Shown here piece by piece: positions 11,146-21,654 of a stretch of DNA of 57,500 nucleotides (its first letter is position 1; the number at the start of each line of letters is the position of its first letter). Source of the DNA: Symbiodinium natans (Eukaryota > Sar > Dinophyceae > Suessiales > Symbiodiniaceae); assembly GCA_905221605.1 (NCBI GenBank), contig CAJNDS010002066.1, positions 165,001-222,500 on the forward strand, in the 5' to 3' direction. The position numbers and the translations under genes are program-made. Below the pieces are notes generated by a model. It was given only the letters and a program-made list of their open reading frames with translations. It did no database searches and had not been told where the DNA came from.

Positions 11146-11929
11146 ACCCAAAAACACCTGTAAAGCCCTGCAAACCCTGTAAATCCTGTAAACCCTATAA
11201 ACCCTACTAGCCCTATAAACCCCAGAAACCGAAATTGTCCTGGAAATCCTAAACCCTGAACCAGTCTCAGGTGGGGATTCTTGTAGGACAGCAGCTTTTA
11301 CGTGGGCTTTACAGGGCTTCAGGGCTTAATTCTCAGGATTATAGGGAGTCGGATGCTCCCGAACCCCAAAAACCTAAGCCCTACCTCAAGTCTAGGGCTA
11401 ATTAGGGTTTAGGGTTTAGGGTTTAGGGTTTAGGTATACTTATCATGTACAAGGGTTTGGGTTTAATTTGGGGTTCAGGGTTGTGGAGAGGGACTGTACG
11501 TTCTCCCTGCAGCTTCGAGTTAGATGCCTGCTTTGACGACTGGTCTGTCGGTCAATGACCAGGCGTGGACTGCTAGTGTCCCCAAAAGAACACAAACACA
11601 CTCACCAATCTTCAGAAGGAACCCGATATGCACTCTCGAAAACCCTAAACCCTAAACCCTAAACCCTAAACCCTAAACCCTAAAGCCATAATCTACGCCC
11701 TCCTTGGCCCTACTTGGAATCATAGTAACCCTGCTGTGCATTTACTTCCTAAGTCCCGGGTTCAGGGCCTTTAGGTTAAGGAGGGCATTGAGGGTATTAG
11801 GGTATTAAGGGCAGTCAGGGTATTTCGGGTATTTAGGGTTCAGGGTAGGTAGGATTTAGGGTTTAAGGTATGTAGGGTTTAGGGGTTGCATGCTCAGCTC
11901 CCTTCATCTTCGTCTGGCTCGGCAGGACC

Positions 11930-12102
11930 CTAAACCCTAAACCCTAAACCCTAAACCCTAAAACCTAAAACCCCAAACCCTAAACCCTAAACCCCAAACC
12001 CTAAACCCTAAACCCTAAACCCTAAACCCTAAACCCTAAACCCTAAACCCTGAACCCTGAACCCTAAACCCTAAACCCTAACCCTAAACTCTAAACCCTA
12101 AA
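11930..12102 (-). repeat. Telomere-type array (CCCTAAA)
   Basis: About 24 units with CCCCAAA and CCCTGAA variants. Confidence 0.95.
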
Positions 12103-12104
12103 AT

Positions 12105-12161
12105 CTGGGCCGTGAAGGCTACGAGCTGCTGGCTCAGGCTGCCCAAAAACCTTCATCACAC
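12105..12161 (+). CDS. Exon-like island
   Basis: LGREGYELLAQAAQKPSSH between a long CCCTAAA array and a truncated MITE (12163). 19 codons. Confidence 0.4.
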
Positions 12162-12162
12162 C

Positions 12163-12222
12163 TTGGGATGTTCCCCCTTGTGCTAACAGTCCTTTAGAGG
12201 GATGATAGTAACCCCCTATTGG
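12163..12222. mobile_element. MITE family 4, cut by telomeric array
   Basis: TTGGGATGTTCCCCCTTGTG CTAACAGTCCTTTAGAGGGA matches the left half of the 32.7 kb copy, then TTTAGGG repeat begins and the right arm is missing. Confidence 0.65.
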
Positions 12223-12482
12223 GGTTTAGGGTTTAGGGTTTATTTAGGGTTTACCCAGGCTCAACCTCAACCCTACATACCTTAGACCCAAAACCCTAGA
12301 TACCCTGAACCCTGAATACCCCTCCATGGCACCTATATCCATGACGACAACAATCCCAGCGCCAAACCTTAAACCCTAAGCCTTCAAACATTACAAAGAC
12401 CCTCAACAAAACCCTAAACCCTAAACCCTAAACCCTAAACCCTAAACCCTAAACCCTAAACCCTCCTATTAACCAACAATCC

Positions 12483-12581
12483 CACAGCCAGACCTGGGTC
12501 CTGGGCTCAGCAGTGCATCACCCAGATCTTGCCAGATGGTGGCGCCTGGGGGTTTTGGGGTGTTCGGAGTCTGGGGCTGAC
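12483..12581 (+). CDS. Exon-like island
   Basis: HSQTWVLGSAVHHPDLARWW, then RLGVLGCSES, between two CCCTAAA arrays. Confidence 0.4.
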
Positions 12582-12768
12582 CCTAAACCCTAAACCCTAA
12601 ACCCTAAACCCTAAACCCCTAAACCCTTAAGCCCCTAAACCCTATACCCTAAACCCTAACATTCAACAGCACCCCCATCCCCCCGTCAGTTCATCACGAC
12701 AAGTCTGTGTCGCAGGCTTTTGCAAAGAGACCACTAGTTCAAGGGACTAAAGGGGGGACCCGTATAAG

Positions 12769-12893
12769 TTGGAGGTTCATGGTACTTATTCACCAAGTAC
12801 AACGTACTGTACTTATACCCCCCACTTGTACATCCCTTAAGTGCCCTAACCTGGGTACAGTTATAACTTGTAAATAAGTACCATGAACCTCCC
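12769..12893. mobile_element. MITE family 1, full copy
   Basis: Terminal inverted repeat GGAGGTTCATGGTACTTATT on the left and its complement on the right (AATAAGTACCATGAACCTCC form); the interior carries CTTAAGTGCCCTAA. Same element as at 38.2, 42.0, 47.9 and 51.3 kb. Confidence 0.8.
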
Positions 12894-13213
12894 AGAAGGG
12901 ACCTTAGGGGTTCTTCAGGGCTTATTTAGGGGCTACTTAGGAATATAGGGACTATTAGGGGTTAATTCCGCGAATAAGATTGAGGGTCCCTTCTAGGGGT
13001 CCCTCCTTATAACCCTTAACTAGTTTCACTCGTTTGTGGCGGATACAGCCAGGGCGAAAAACCGCCAACAACAACCACCACCACCACCACCACCGGTCAC
13101 CACCGCCGCCGCCTGCACCCCAAGCGCCCTAAACCCTGCATGAACTTCTAACGCTGAACCCTGAACCCTATAGGTTTAGGGATTCGAGCTTCAGTTTCTG
13201 ATCTTCTGTGCAG

Positions 13214-13306
13214 GGCGGATGGGGGCGGGGGTGCCCCGCCCACGCCACCCATGCGCATAAGAACAGCCGCCTTGCGTGGGGACAGGGTGTAGGGTCCGGG
13301 GTCTAG
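13214..13306 (+). CDS. Exon-like island with good 3' splice signal
   Basis: A pyrimidine-rich stretch ending TGTGCAG (13198-13213) precedes 30 open codons: CPAHATHAHKNSRLAWGQG. The right edge (GACAG|GGTGTAGGG) offers a donor that is itself telomere-like. Confidence 0.4.
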   Translation, partial: GGWGRGCPAHATHAHKNSRLAWGQGVGSGV

Positions 13307-13644
13307 GGTTTAGGGTTCGGTTTGGGGATTAGAATCTTTGGAAAAGGGTTCTGAAGGCAGTAATGGCACGGGTGCCCGAACACCAAGCCCTAAAGTCTCA
13401 ACTCTCCCTCCTCGGCCTTGCCACGGGAAACCAATCAAAATGCAGAAGGGGCAGCCTTGAAGGGTCTCGGTCTTTGGGTTTAGGGTTAGGGTGCTGCGCT
13501 GGCAGTAGTAAGCTCTTCTAGAACCAAAACAGCAACATGCCAATCCTAGCTAAACCTTCCCACAGAAGCCACTCTTAAGCAGCAGATCCACAAGCCCGAA
13601 ACCCTAAACCCTAAACCCTAAATCCTAAACCCTAAACCCTAAAC

Positions 13645-13752
13645 CCCGAGATGCTGATCCTCGGGGTCCCCACTCAAAACGGCCCCAAATCTGTCAAGTC
13701 GGCCGGGCTCCGCGCTGACCCTGGCCACCCTTCTCATCATGTAGGCGTTGGC
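13645..13752 (-). CDS. Exon-like island
   Basis: 36 minus-strand codons after CTTCAG|G: ANAYMMRRVARVSAEPGRLD, then RFGAVLSGDPEDQH. The plus strand is open too (GVPTQNGPKSVKSAGL), so strand is probable, not certain. Confidence 0.45.
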
Positions 13753-13987
13753 GCCTGAAGATTGGCGCGCGCGAGGGCACAAGACTGACCGAGGCCCCGG
13801 AAAACCCTATGAACCCTGTAAACCCCTGTGAACCCTATAAACCCTATAAACCCCTGTGAACCCGATAAACCCGATAAACCCTGTAAAACCCCAAAAACCC
13901 TGTAAACCCTACAAACAACAAATCCTATAAAGGGTTTCTCGTTCCCCCTGTTTCGAGCCCCCCAAAAAACCTAAACCCTCAACAAAA

Positions 13988-14074
13988 ACCCTAAACCCTA
14001 AACCCTAAACCCTAAACCCTAAACCCTAAACCCTAAACCCTAAACCCTAAACCCTAAACCCTAAACCCTAAACC
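13988..14074 (-). repeat. Telomere-type array (CCCTAAA)
   Basis: Twelve perfect units replacing the left part of a family-1 MITE. Confidence 0.95.
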
Positions 14075-14084
14075 GCACACATAG

Positions 14085-14112
14085 TTGGGTTAATAAATAC
14101 CATTGAACCTCC
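14085..14112. mobile_element. MITE family 1, right end only
   Basis: The right terminal repeat (AATAAATACCATTGAACCTCC form) remains; a CCCTAAA array (13988-14074) replaces the rest. Confidence 0.65.
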
Positions 14113-14121
14113 AGGCACGGG

Positions 14122-14190
14122 ATCTCAGGGCCAACCTCGGAGCTCGCTTTGCACTTCAGGGTTGCTGGCATGCTGCGTGGTGTCATGGGT
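14122..14190 (+). CDS. Exon-like island
   Basis: ISGPTSELALHFRVAGMLRG, then VMGR, running into a TTTAGGG array. Directly right of a truncated family-1 MITE end. Confidence 0.4.
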
Positions 14191-14651
14191 AGGGTTTAGG
14201 GTTTGGGGTTTAGGGTTTAGGGTCTAGGGTTTAGGGTTTGGGGTTTGGGGTTTGGGGTCTGGGGTTTGGGATTTGGGGTTTTGGGTTAGAACCTTTTAGA
14301 CTTCGCAAAGCCCAACGAGGGGAAACAAGAAACACCAGAGCTTTGAAAGTTAAAAGAACCCAACCCCAAGCGCCACATAACTGGGGTGGATTGGAAACCC
14401 TAAACCCTGTAAACCCTAAACCCTAACCCTAAACCCTAAACCCTACAGAGTGTCGCACTGAGAAGCTGAAGACTATTTCAAAAACAGCCCCCCAGCCCAA
14501 ATATCCCCCCAAAAACATGAGAGTACCCCTCCAAATAGTCCCGGAATATAACACTTACTAGCCATAAAATCCCTCTTTGGCTTAAAGGGGTTTACAAGGG
14601 AACCCGACCTTTAAAACAAAAAAGGACTAAGGGTCCGAGTTCAATCATGAC

Positions 14652-14780
14652 ACCCTAAACCCTAAACCCTAAACCCTAAACCCTAAACCCTAAACCCTAA
14701 ACCCTAAACCCTAAACCCTAAACCCTAAACCCTAAACCCTAAACCCTCAACCCTCAACCCTAAACCCTAAACCCTAACCC
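14652..14780 (-). repeat. Telomere-type array (CCCTAAA)
   Basis: About 18 units, the last ones CCCTCAA. Confidence 0.95.
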
Positions 14781-14811
14781 AAGGGGTATGTTGGGCTCTT
14801 TGGGTCTGCAG

Positions 14812-14872
14812 CGCCTTTGACCTGAAGGTTCTTGGGAAGGACGACGGTCAGTTCGATGGTGTCCTTAGGATC
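14812..14872 (+). CDS. Exon-like island with splice-like edges
   Basis: TTTGGGTCTGCAG precedes AFDLKVLGKDDGQFDGVL, and the right edge is CTTAG|GATC followed by a TTTAGGG array; left flank CCCTAAA. Acidic, clearly protein-like. Confidence 0.5.
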
Positions 14873-14987
14873 GTTTAGGGTTTAGGGTTTAGGGTTTAGG
14901 GTTTAGGGTTTAGGGTTTCTATTGCACACATAAGATCCGACTGCCGGGGCCTCCTGCTTGCGCGAAAACTGAACGCATGCACGTCTC

Positions 14988-15803
14988 TTGCTCGCTAGTT
15001 GTCCATGTCAACAACACCTCCTAGGAATCCTTCAGTGCAAAACCCAACCAGCGGCGACAGTATTCGAAGCCTGCATTTCTTCAATCCTTTCAGAAGCGTA
15101 TCATGCCTTATTATGCGTAAGGACTCCGGGTGGGAATGCTTGCTTCACGCGTCGCTGCGGCTCTCGACAAGCTGCTAGGCCACACCCGTGTCATCATCAC
15201 AGTCCGATTTGTATCCCAAAAACACCTTTGTGGTCGCAGAACCTGGAGCAACACAACTCAATTTGGCGAACCCCTACCGAAGGCCTGATCGCACCACTGC
15301 GTAGTCCCCAGTCCATGTCGGCGGAACGCTGTGCGCGTTGGAGCTTGGATCTAGCAAAAGGCTGGGATTCTCAGACGCTTGAAGAAACACGTGTGTCGAG
15401 TGCAACCCTTGAGGCACCATCATGCCTCCTTCGAATGATGCAGCCGTTGTTGCGGCGCAGGTGCGCACAGTCCCGGCACTTGGTTACTCAGCCCCACGGT
15501 GTCCGTCAGGATGATGCTGCAGTAGACATGCGAACGGGTGCGTGGCGTTGCGCTGCAGTGTGCTGCTTTCTTTCATGTAGCTCGGACAGGCCCCTTGTGG
15601 AAGAGATGTACTTTAAGGAACCACTTGTGGAAAACTGGAACAAGCAGCACTTTGCCAACACCAAAGAGCATAACTTTGTGGCCACCATGTTGGCTCTAGA
15701 CGAACAGAGATCCGCCCCGAAGAGCAACACCTTGCAAACAAAGAACTCGTGCTCAAGAGACTCGAAACACCAGGACGGGCCATTGGGCCCTCTAACCCCT
15801 TAA
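14988..15803 (+). CDS. Unknown ORF, 271 codons without early ATG
   Basis: The longest plus-strand frame outside the LINE and microsatellites. It opens at TTG and is rich in Cys, Arg and Ser. The last third is the most protein-like (LVEEMYFKEPLVENWNKQHF, then MLALDEQR). The stretch around 15640-15730 recurs in degenerate form at 16085-16165 on the far side of the 37-bp tandem repeat, so the frame end lies in repeated DNA. No family recognised; a chance ORF in repeat-derived sequence is possible. Confidence 0.3.
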   Translation: MLASCPCQQHLLGILQCKTQPAATVFEACISSILSEAYHALLCVRTPGGNACFTRRCGSRQAARPHPCHHHSPICIPKTPLWSQNLEQHNSIWRTPTEGLIAPLRSPQSMSAERCARWSLDLAKGWDSQTLEETRVSSATLEAPSCLLRMMQPLLRRRCAQSRHLVTQPHGVRQDDAAVDMRTGAWRCAAVCCFLSCSSDRPLVEEMYFKEPLVENWNKQHFANTKEHNFVATMLALDEQRSAPKSNTLQTKNSCSRDSKHQDGPLGPLTP

Positions 15804-16048
15804 AAAGGTCCTTTATAGGGTTGGCCCTATAACCCCTTAAAAATGCCCTTTATAGGGTTGGCCCTAGAGCCCCTTAAAAAGGCCCTTTATAGGGTTGGCC
15901 CTACAACCCCTTAAAAAGGCCCTTTATAGGGTTGGCCCTACAACCCCTTAAAAAGGCCCTTTATAAGGTTGGCCCTATAGCCCCCTAAAAAAGGCCCCTT
16001 TATAGGGTCCGCCCTATAACCCCCTTAAAAAGGCCCTTTGTAAGGTTG
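15785..16048. repeat. 37-bp tandem repeat, about 7 copies
   Basis: Unit: CCCTATAACCCCTTAAAAAG followed by GCCCTTTATAGGGTTGG. Copies differ at a few sites. Each unit is partly palindromic (CCCTATAA against TTTATAGGG). Related sequence borders it on both sides (15.64-15.73 and 16.08-16.16 kb). Confidence 0.9.
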
Positions 16049-16867
16049 CTTCTGGGGATTCTAGGGCCTAGGAGCCCATCCTGGCAGCAGCACTTTGTTA
16101 GCAGCAACTTTGGGGCCTAGACGAACTGAGAGCGGCCCGACAGAGCAACGCGCTTGTCCGCTAGGACCCTAAACCCTAAACCCTAAACCCTAAACCCCAA
16201 ACCCTAAACCCTAAACCCTAAAAAACCTAAACCCTAAAACTCTAAAGCCTAAACCGCATGGTAGACCCTAAACCTGCAACCCCAAAGCCGAAACCGGAAC
16301 AGGCTGAACAGGGGCGCGGCTCAGGGTTTAGACATTCTGAGTGTAAGCTCGCAAGATAGCATGTATAGGGCCTAATTATCGGCTTCAGGGGTACGCTATG
16401 TGCAGAATCAAAGTAAGGAATGCTAGGAGGGAGCTTGCATAATCCGACTACCAACATGCACCTCCGACAACCCCTGAACCTAAACCCTGTGCCCAAAACC
16501 CTTTGGATTCTGGGTAGCCCTAAAGCAGCTGCTACGCCATGTGTCCCTCCTTTTGGGCCAGCTCCCCGAAACCCGAATCCCCAGTCTCTCTTATATTGGT
16601 CCCTCCTTCCACAACCCCTAAATTTAGGGCTTAAGGTTTAGTATTTTGAGCTTCGGGTTTAGGGTGTAGGAGGTTCAGGGTTTAGGGTTTCCGGTTCAGG
16701 GGTTTTCTTGTAGGTTCGCCATTGACACCGGAAAGAAAAGAGAACCATTTTGGTTCATGTACATTCACCGTGAGCCTTGTGGTTTTCATTTCTATTCAAG
16801 GGCCAAGTTCAAACCTCAGCCTCAAACACCTGGATGTACAATGATAATCGAAATAGAACTGAAGTAG

Positions 16868-17045
16868 ACGACGTCGTCGTCGTCGTCGTCGTCGTGGTGG
16901 TGGTGGTGGTGGTGGTGGTGGTGGTCGTCGTCGTCGTCGTCGTCGTCGTCGTGGTGGTCGTCGTCGTGGTGGTGGTGGTCGTCGTCGTCGTGGTGGTCGT
17001 CGTCGTGGTGGTGGTCGTCGTCGTGGTGGTGGTGCTGGTGGTGCT
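16868..17045. repeat. GTC/GTG trinucleotide tract
   Basis: Blocks of (GTC)n and (GTG)n alternate, giving poly-Val on plus and Asp/His or Arg/Pro runs on minus. A weaker GTG/GTC/GTA region follows to 17130. Confidence 0.9.
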
Positions 17046-17532
17046 GGTGATAACAGAAACGAACTAGCAATCGTATCAGGGCTCATAGGAATAGCAGTAG
17101 TTGTGGTGGTCGTGGTCGTCGTAGTAGCTTAGTAGGAGTCGGACTAGGAGTAGCAGTGGTAACCAGTAGAACTAAACCTAAACTTCTTCACGCCTGTACC
17201 TTCCAAATCAGAGGGAAGACACCACACAAACGAGAATCGAGACACTGTCGGTATAGGGGGTGGGTTGATCTACATAATGGGCTGGCCTCAGCTAGAAGGA
17301 ATGTTACAGTAGGAGACCCCTACACAACCCCACATCTCCTCCCCCCCCCAATCCTCAGCCTTAACCGGTGGTATATAGGCTACGTGATCGGGGGGCTTTT
17401 GGTAAGCAGGTACAGGCAGTGGAGTCAGAAGTACCCTGGAATGGCCCCTAACTGTTAGCGCTGTCCTTCTTCATGACCCAGCTTCCCAACTGCCCCCCAA
17501 ACCCTCCAAATGGGGTGCAGGGGTTAGGGTCG

Positions 17533-17746
17533 AGGGTGGAAGGGTGGAAGGGTGGAAGGGTGGAAGGGTGGAAGGGTGGAAGGGTGGAAGGGTGGAAGGG
17601 TGGAAGGGTGGAAGGGTGGAAGGGTGGAAGGGTGGAAGGGTGGAAGGGTGGAAGGGTGGAAGGGTGGAAGGGTGGAAGGGTGGAAGGGTGGAAGGGTGGA
17701 AGGAGGGTGGAAGGGTGGAAGGGTGGAAGGGTGGAAGGGTGGAAGG
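17533..17746. repeat. GGGTGGAA 8-bp minisatellite, about 26 copies
   Basis: Nearly perfect 8-bp repeat with one irregularity near 17700, passing directly into TTTAGGG repeat at 17746. Because 8 is not a multiple of 3, all three plus frames encode the same 8-residue peptide repeat. Confidence 0.95.
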
Positions 17747-17825
17747 GTTTAGGGTTTAGGGTTTAGGGTTTAGGGTTAGGGTTTAGGGTTTAGGGTTTAG
17801 GGTTTAGGGTTTAGGGCTTAGGGTT
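17746..17825 (+). repeat. Telomere-type array (TTTAGGG)
   Basis: Continues directly from the GGGTGGAA minisatellite. Confidence 0.95.
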
Positions 17826-17828
17826 CGA

Positions 17829-17903
17829 GAGCCCCAGCCGAGACACGTTGAGCCACTCTCCCCTCACCTCCACGTTCCCCACGATGCCCTCCTTCGCCAG
17901 GCC
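17829..17903 (-). CDS. Exon-like island
   Basis: 25 minus-strand codons, 23 G/C-ending: GLAKEGIVGNVEVRGEWLNV, then SRLGL. Preceded by GACAAG|G. TTTAGGG-type repeats on both sides. Confidence 0.55.
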
Positions 17904-18270
17904 TTGTCAGCTAAGGGGCTCGGTGGAGAACTCAGGGTTCAGGGTTCTAGGGTTTAGGGTTTAGGGTTCTAGGCTTTAGGGTTTAGGGCTAGGGTTCAGG
18001 GTTCTGGGGTCTAGGGCATGGCTTCCCGGGCTAATCTCTAGCTCCTCCGAAGCTTCGGGAAAACCTCCCAGCCCTCGACACTTCGAGAGACTGGGGTTGC
18101 ACCCTGAACCCAAAGCCCTAAACCCTAAACCCTAAGCCCTAAGCCCTACACCCACCAACCCCAAAATCCTCAACCCTGGAACCCAGTAACGCTGCAGCCA
18201 TGAAGCCCTAAACCCTAAACCCTAAACCCTAAACCCTAAACCCTAAACCCTAAACCCTAAACCCCAAACC

Positions 18271-18357
18271 GCAAGCCTGCAAATTGAAGTGCAAGAGCTT
18301 GAAGAGACGAAAGCTGACAGTTTTGGGTTCTGGGTTGGGAATGAGGCTTCAGGTTTA
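18271..18357 (+). CDS. Exon-like island, coiled-coil-like
   Basis: ASLQIEVQELEETKADSFGF, then WVGNEASG. Heptad-like spacing of hydrophobics in the first part. CCCTAAA on the left, TTTAGGG-type on the right. Confidence 0.45.
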
Positions 18358-18890
18358 GAGTTTAGTTAGGGTTTAGGGCTAGGGTTTAGGGTTGAGGGTT
18401 TCTGCTGGCTAGGCGATCTCCAGAGCCTTTAAGGGTCCACTGAAGGCTTGAAACCCTATTCCTGGGGATAAGCCTAAACCCTAAACCCTAAACCCTAAAC
18501 CCTAAACCCTAAACCCTAAACCTTGGGCCCTGGGAATTCCTCCATGAAGCCAAAGAGCCCAATGTCCCTTCCATATAAGGAATATCCCTGAAGTCAGATG
18601 AAGGGTTCCTATATACGTAACGATATCGGGCCCTAAAACAGAAAGGCTGGAAAGCCCAAGCCCGAAACCCACAACATCCCTGAGTCCCTAAACCCCCAAA
18701 CTTTCCGCAAACCCCTAAGCCCTAAACCCTAAACCCACAAAGCTGAACCCCTAAACCCTGAACCCCTTAACCCGAAACCCTAAAGCCTCTACCCTAAACC
18801 CTAAAGCCTGAACCCCTAAACCCCTAATCCCTAAACTCTAAACCCGATACCCTAAACCCGAAACCCTAAACCCGAAACCCTAAACCCCGA

Positions 18891-18980
18891 AGGGCCTTGG
18901 CTCTGGCTGGCTGACACAAGCTTCGCTGGAAGAGCGCGCGGTGGCTCGATGAGGTCCAAGTACCTCCACTCGTTCGCCGT
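18891..18980 (-). CDS. Exon-like island in CCCTAAA/TTTAGGG bracket
   Basis: 30 minus-strand codons: TANEWRYLDLIEPPRALPAK, then LVSASQSQGP. A plus frame (DTSFAGRARGGSMRSKYLHS) is also fully open; strand uncertain. Confidence 0.45.
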
Positions 18981-19414
18981 GTTTAGGGTTTAGGGTTTAG
19001 GGTTGAGGGTTTAGGGTTTAGGGTTCAGGGTTCAGGGTTTAGGGTTTAGGGTTTAAGGTATAGGGTACCCTAAGACTAACCCCTAGGCCCTACACCCTAC
19101 ACCCTGAAACCCTAAACCCTAAGCCTTGAAGACAACCAGCACATCTCTGCGTAAAAACGCTCAGGCTTTGGGGCTTCTTGGGGCTTGGGGCTTAGGCGGT
19201 CCTTGGCGCCCTCAGTCAGCCCATCAGTCCCTCAAAGTCCCTAAAAATACTGTTGCCTAAACTCCCTAAAGCCCAAACTCTCTAAACTCCCTAAACTCCG
19301 TAAACCCTGAACTCCTTAAACTCTAATACCCGAGACCCGAATCTTGCTCCCTAAACTCCCTGAACCCTGATACCTGCAAAAGCGGTGAGAAAGAAAGACG
19401 CGTCCTCTACTATT

Positions 19415-19499
19415 TTCTTAAGAACCACCCCAAAAAAAGGTTCGTCCTTATAAAGGGTAAAAATTCTTAAGAACCACCCCAAAAAACATTCTTCCTTAT
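19415..19499. repeat. Duplicated family 6 unit
   Basis: Two direct copies (19415-19451 and 19463-19499) of TTCTTAAGAACCACCCCAAA followed by a TTC...CCTTAT tail. The same unit lies in reverse at 41.24 kb. Confidence 0.6.
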
Positions 19500-19524
19500 T
19501 GGGAAATATAGGGATTAAGACTTC

Positions 19525-19587
19525 AGAGCTCGGGTCGCAGAGATCGGTCCCAAGCCGAAATTGTGGCTCATGGGCTTATGGGCTTAG
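19525..19587 (+). CDS. Exon-like island
   Basis: RARVAEIGPKPKLWLMGLWA and stop, after GACTTCAG. Between an inverted-repeat element (19.4-19.5 kb) and a TTTAGGG array. Confidence 0.3.
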   Translation, partial: RARVAEIGPKPKLWLMGLWA

Positions 19588-19634
19588 GGTGCCCTCGAAC
19601 CCTGGGTTTAGGGTTTAGGGTTTAGGGTTTAGGG

Positions 19635-19704
19635 TTTCGGGATTAGGGGTTTAGGGGTTTAGGGGTTTAGGGGTTTAGGGGTTTAGGGGTTTAGGGGTTT
19701 AGGT
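19635..19704 (+). repeat. 8-bp variant array (TTTAGGGG)
   Basis: Seven to eight successive GGGGTTTA octamers after normal TTTAGGG units. Confidence 0.9.
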
Positions 19705-19748
19705 GAACCCTGGACCCAAAGCTTGGAACCACCCCCCCCCCCCCCCCA

Positions 19749-19832
19749 TCCCGCGGGCTTTTTGAAGTTGGCGATGTCATCCCGGTTCTTTTCCAGATAG
19801 TTCTGCACCTCGACCTCTGCATGCTTCAAGTA
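19749..19832 (-). CDS. Exon-like island
   Basis: 28 minus-strand codons after GCCAAG|G: YLKHAEVEVQNYLEKNRDDI, then ANFKKPAG. Charged and helix-like. The 3' edge is a C16 homopolymer. Clear coding character; family unknown. Confidence 0.6.
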
Positions 19833-20192
19833 CCTTGGCTGCGGTGCTAAGTTTCTCCAGGGGTTCTACCTCGGACCCTTAAGGTTGTGCCCTCGGGTTT
19901 TGGGGGTCCCTTTCATTGAGGATCCCTCAGGGAATATACCCTGAACCCTAAACCCTAAACCCTAAACCCTAAACGGCACAGATTAAGGGGAACCTGTAGG
20001 GGTACAACCTTAGGGGTACCTCATCCCTTGAGTTTCAGGGCTTCGGGCTTAGGGGCTTTTATCAAGCCTGGGGCTTAGGGTTTAGGGTTTAGGGTTTAGG
20101 GTTTCGGGCTAGGCTCAAAACAACCCACACAACTGAAGGGCTTCAAATGCCTGAGCACCAAGCCTCGAAGTCAGAAACGTTCAGGGGTTTAG

Positions 20193-20282
20193 GGTTTGGG
20201 TCAGCAGCGCGTTGGGGTCTTTGTGCGTTTGGCTGCCATCCTCTCTGGTGTGCATGCGGTCTTCGTCTTCAAGCGACCAAGT
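20193..20282 (-). CDS. Exon-like island
   Basis: 30 minus-strand codons: TWSLEDEDRMHTREDGSQTH, then KDPNALLTQT. Acidic. CCCTAAA on the right and TTTAGGG-type on the left (reverse of the common bracket). Confidence 0.5.
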
Positions 20283-21339
20283 TCCCCCTAAACCCTAAAC
20301 CCTAAACCCTAAACCCTAAACCCTACACCCTACACCCTGCACCCTGCACCCGACACCCTAACACCTAAACGCTAGCCCTCCCCCCCTCCCAAACAGCAAT
20401 AGCGGCCTAGAGTCACGCAATGAAATACACAAACTATACAACATATAGAGAACACTATAAAATGTATCATCCTACTTATTCCCCTCCCAAGCGCGCCTAT
20501 TTGGTGAAATGCCCAGCTCGAGTAACACAGGCTGTCTGCATCATCTTGCAGTCTGCCTTCCAGAGCCCCATGCTTGCTGACCAACCAAGGAGGCTACTGC
20601 TTCCGACATCGTCTCTCTGCCATCTCAGAACACGACTTCGTCTCGCTTGGGTTCATGAGAGTACCCCCCCCTTCCAAGTCCACACCATGAGGTGCACCGC
20701 TCGATGCGGCATGTACCCTACCTTGCCCACACACCAGCAAGCAGGGTCGACACGACGGGTCTCGAAGTAGAGAAGAGCATCTTCCATGTCCCGCGCTGCC
20801 CGTGCGTTCCGGTTCCCCAGACTCTCAGGCTTGGTACCGATGCAGTGGTTCGGATCGAAGTTGGCAACATGGGCTGGAAGCCGTGGCCTCTTCGGGTTCC
20901 ACCATCTGACCCCGAAAAGCTAAACTCCTTAACCCTCGCAACCCGAACCCTGCCAACCCTAAACTTCCCTAAACCCTAAACTCTAAACTCTAAACTCTAA
21001 ACCCTAAACCCTAAACCCTATACCCTAAAGCCTAAACCCTAAACCTCTCTACCATGTGACCAGCCATTGTTCGGCACGAATTGGAGAATTTGATCCATTT
21101 TGACCCCTCTGACCCCTTTGACCCCCCATTGTTCATCCATTTCGACCGCTCTGTGTCCCCTGAAGTTTTGACTCTCTAACCCTCCATGGTTCAGCACGAA
21201 TAAGACATGAATAACCTTTCTACTTTCGTAGTGTTCTGGGATTCTTTGACACTGCGGGCCAAGTAAATGCTCGAACTTGAGATGCTGAACCCTAAACCCT
21301 AATCCCTAATCCCTAAACCCTAAACCCTAAAGCCTAAAC

Positions 21340-21417
21340 CCTGCCGGGCAGCTTGTTGGTGAGGATGTGCGTGTAGATGAAGCTGAATCCTGAAACAGGC
21401 TCTTGCATTTGCATTGG
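21340..21417 (-). CDS. Exon-like island
   Basis: 26 minus-strand codons: PMQMQEPVSGFSFIYTHILT, then NKLPGR; the last 16 codons all end in G or C. A CCTGTTTCAG|GA inside could be an acceptor. The 3' edge GGCAG|GGTTTAGG passes straight into telomeric repeat. Confidence 0.6.
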
Positions 21418-21436
21418 TATCCCCCCGGTGTCTCCT

Positions 21437-21547
21437 AAACCCTAAACCCTAAACCCTAAACCCTAAACCCTAAACCCTAAACCCTAAACCCTAAACCCTA
21501 AACCCTAAACCCTAAACCTTAAAACCTAAACCCTAAACCCTAAACCC
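21437..21547 (-). repeat. Telomere-type array (CCCTAAA)
   Basis: About 15 units. Confidence 0.95.
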
Positions 21548-21654
21548 CAAGCCCGAAGACCTGAAACTTCCAGTGCCCAAAAAAAATCAAACGGTGCCAA
21601 GGCCGAAGAGCCAACCACACCCTTAGGGTTCAGGGTCTACAGGGTTTGAGGTTT

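Noticed and set aside
16777-17086. Poly-Val, poly-His/Asp and poly-Arg/Pro ORFs
   Set aside because: Translation of the GTC/GTG tract.
17473-17766. Repeat protein VEGWKGGR
   Set aside because: The same peptide appears in all three frames because the DNA unit is 8 bp; this is the minisatellite, not a gene.
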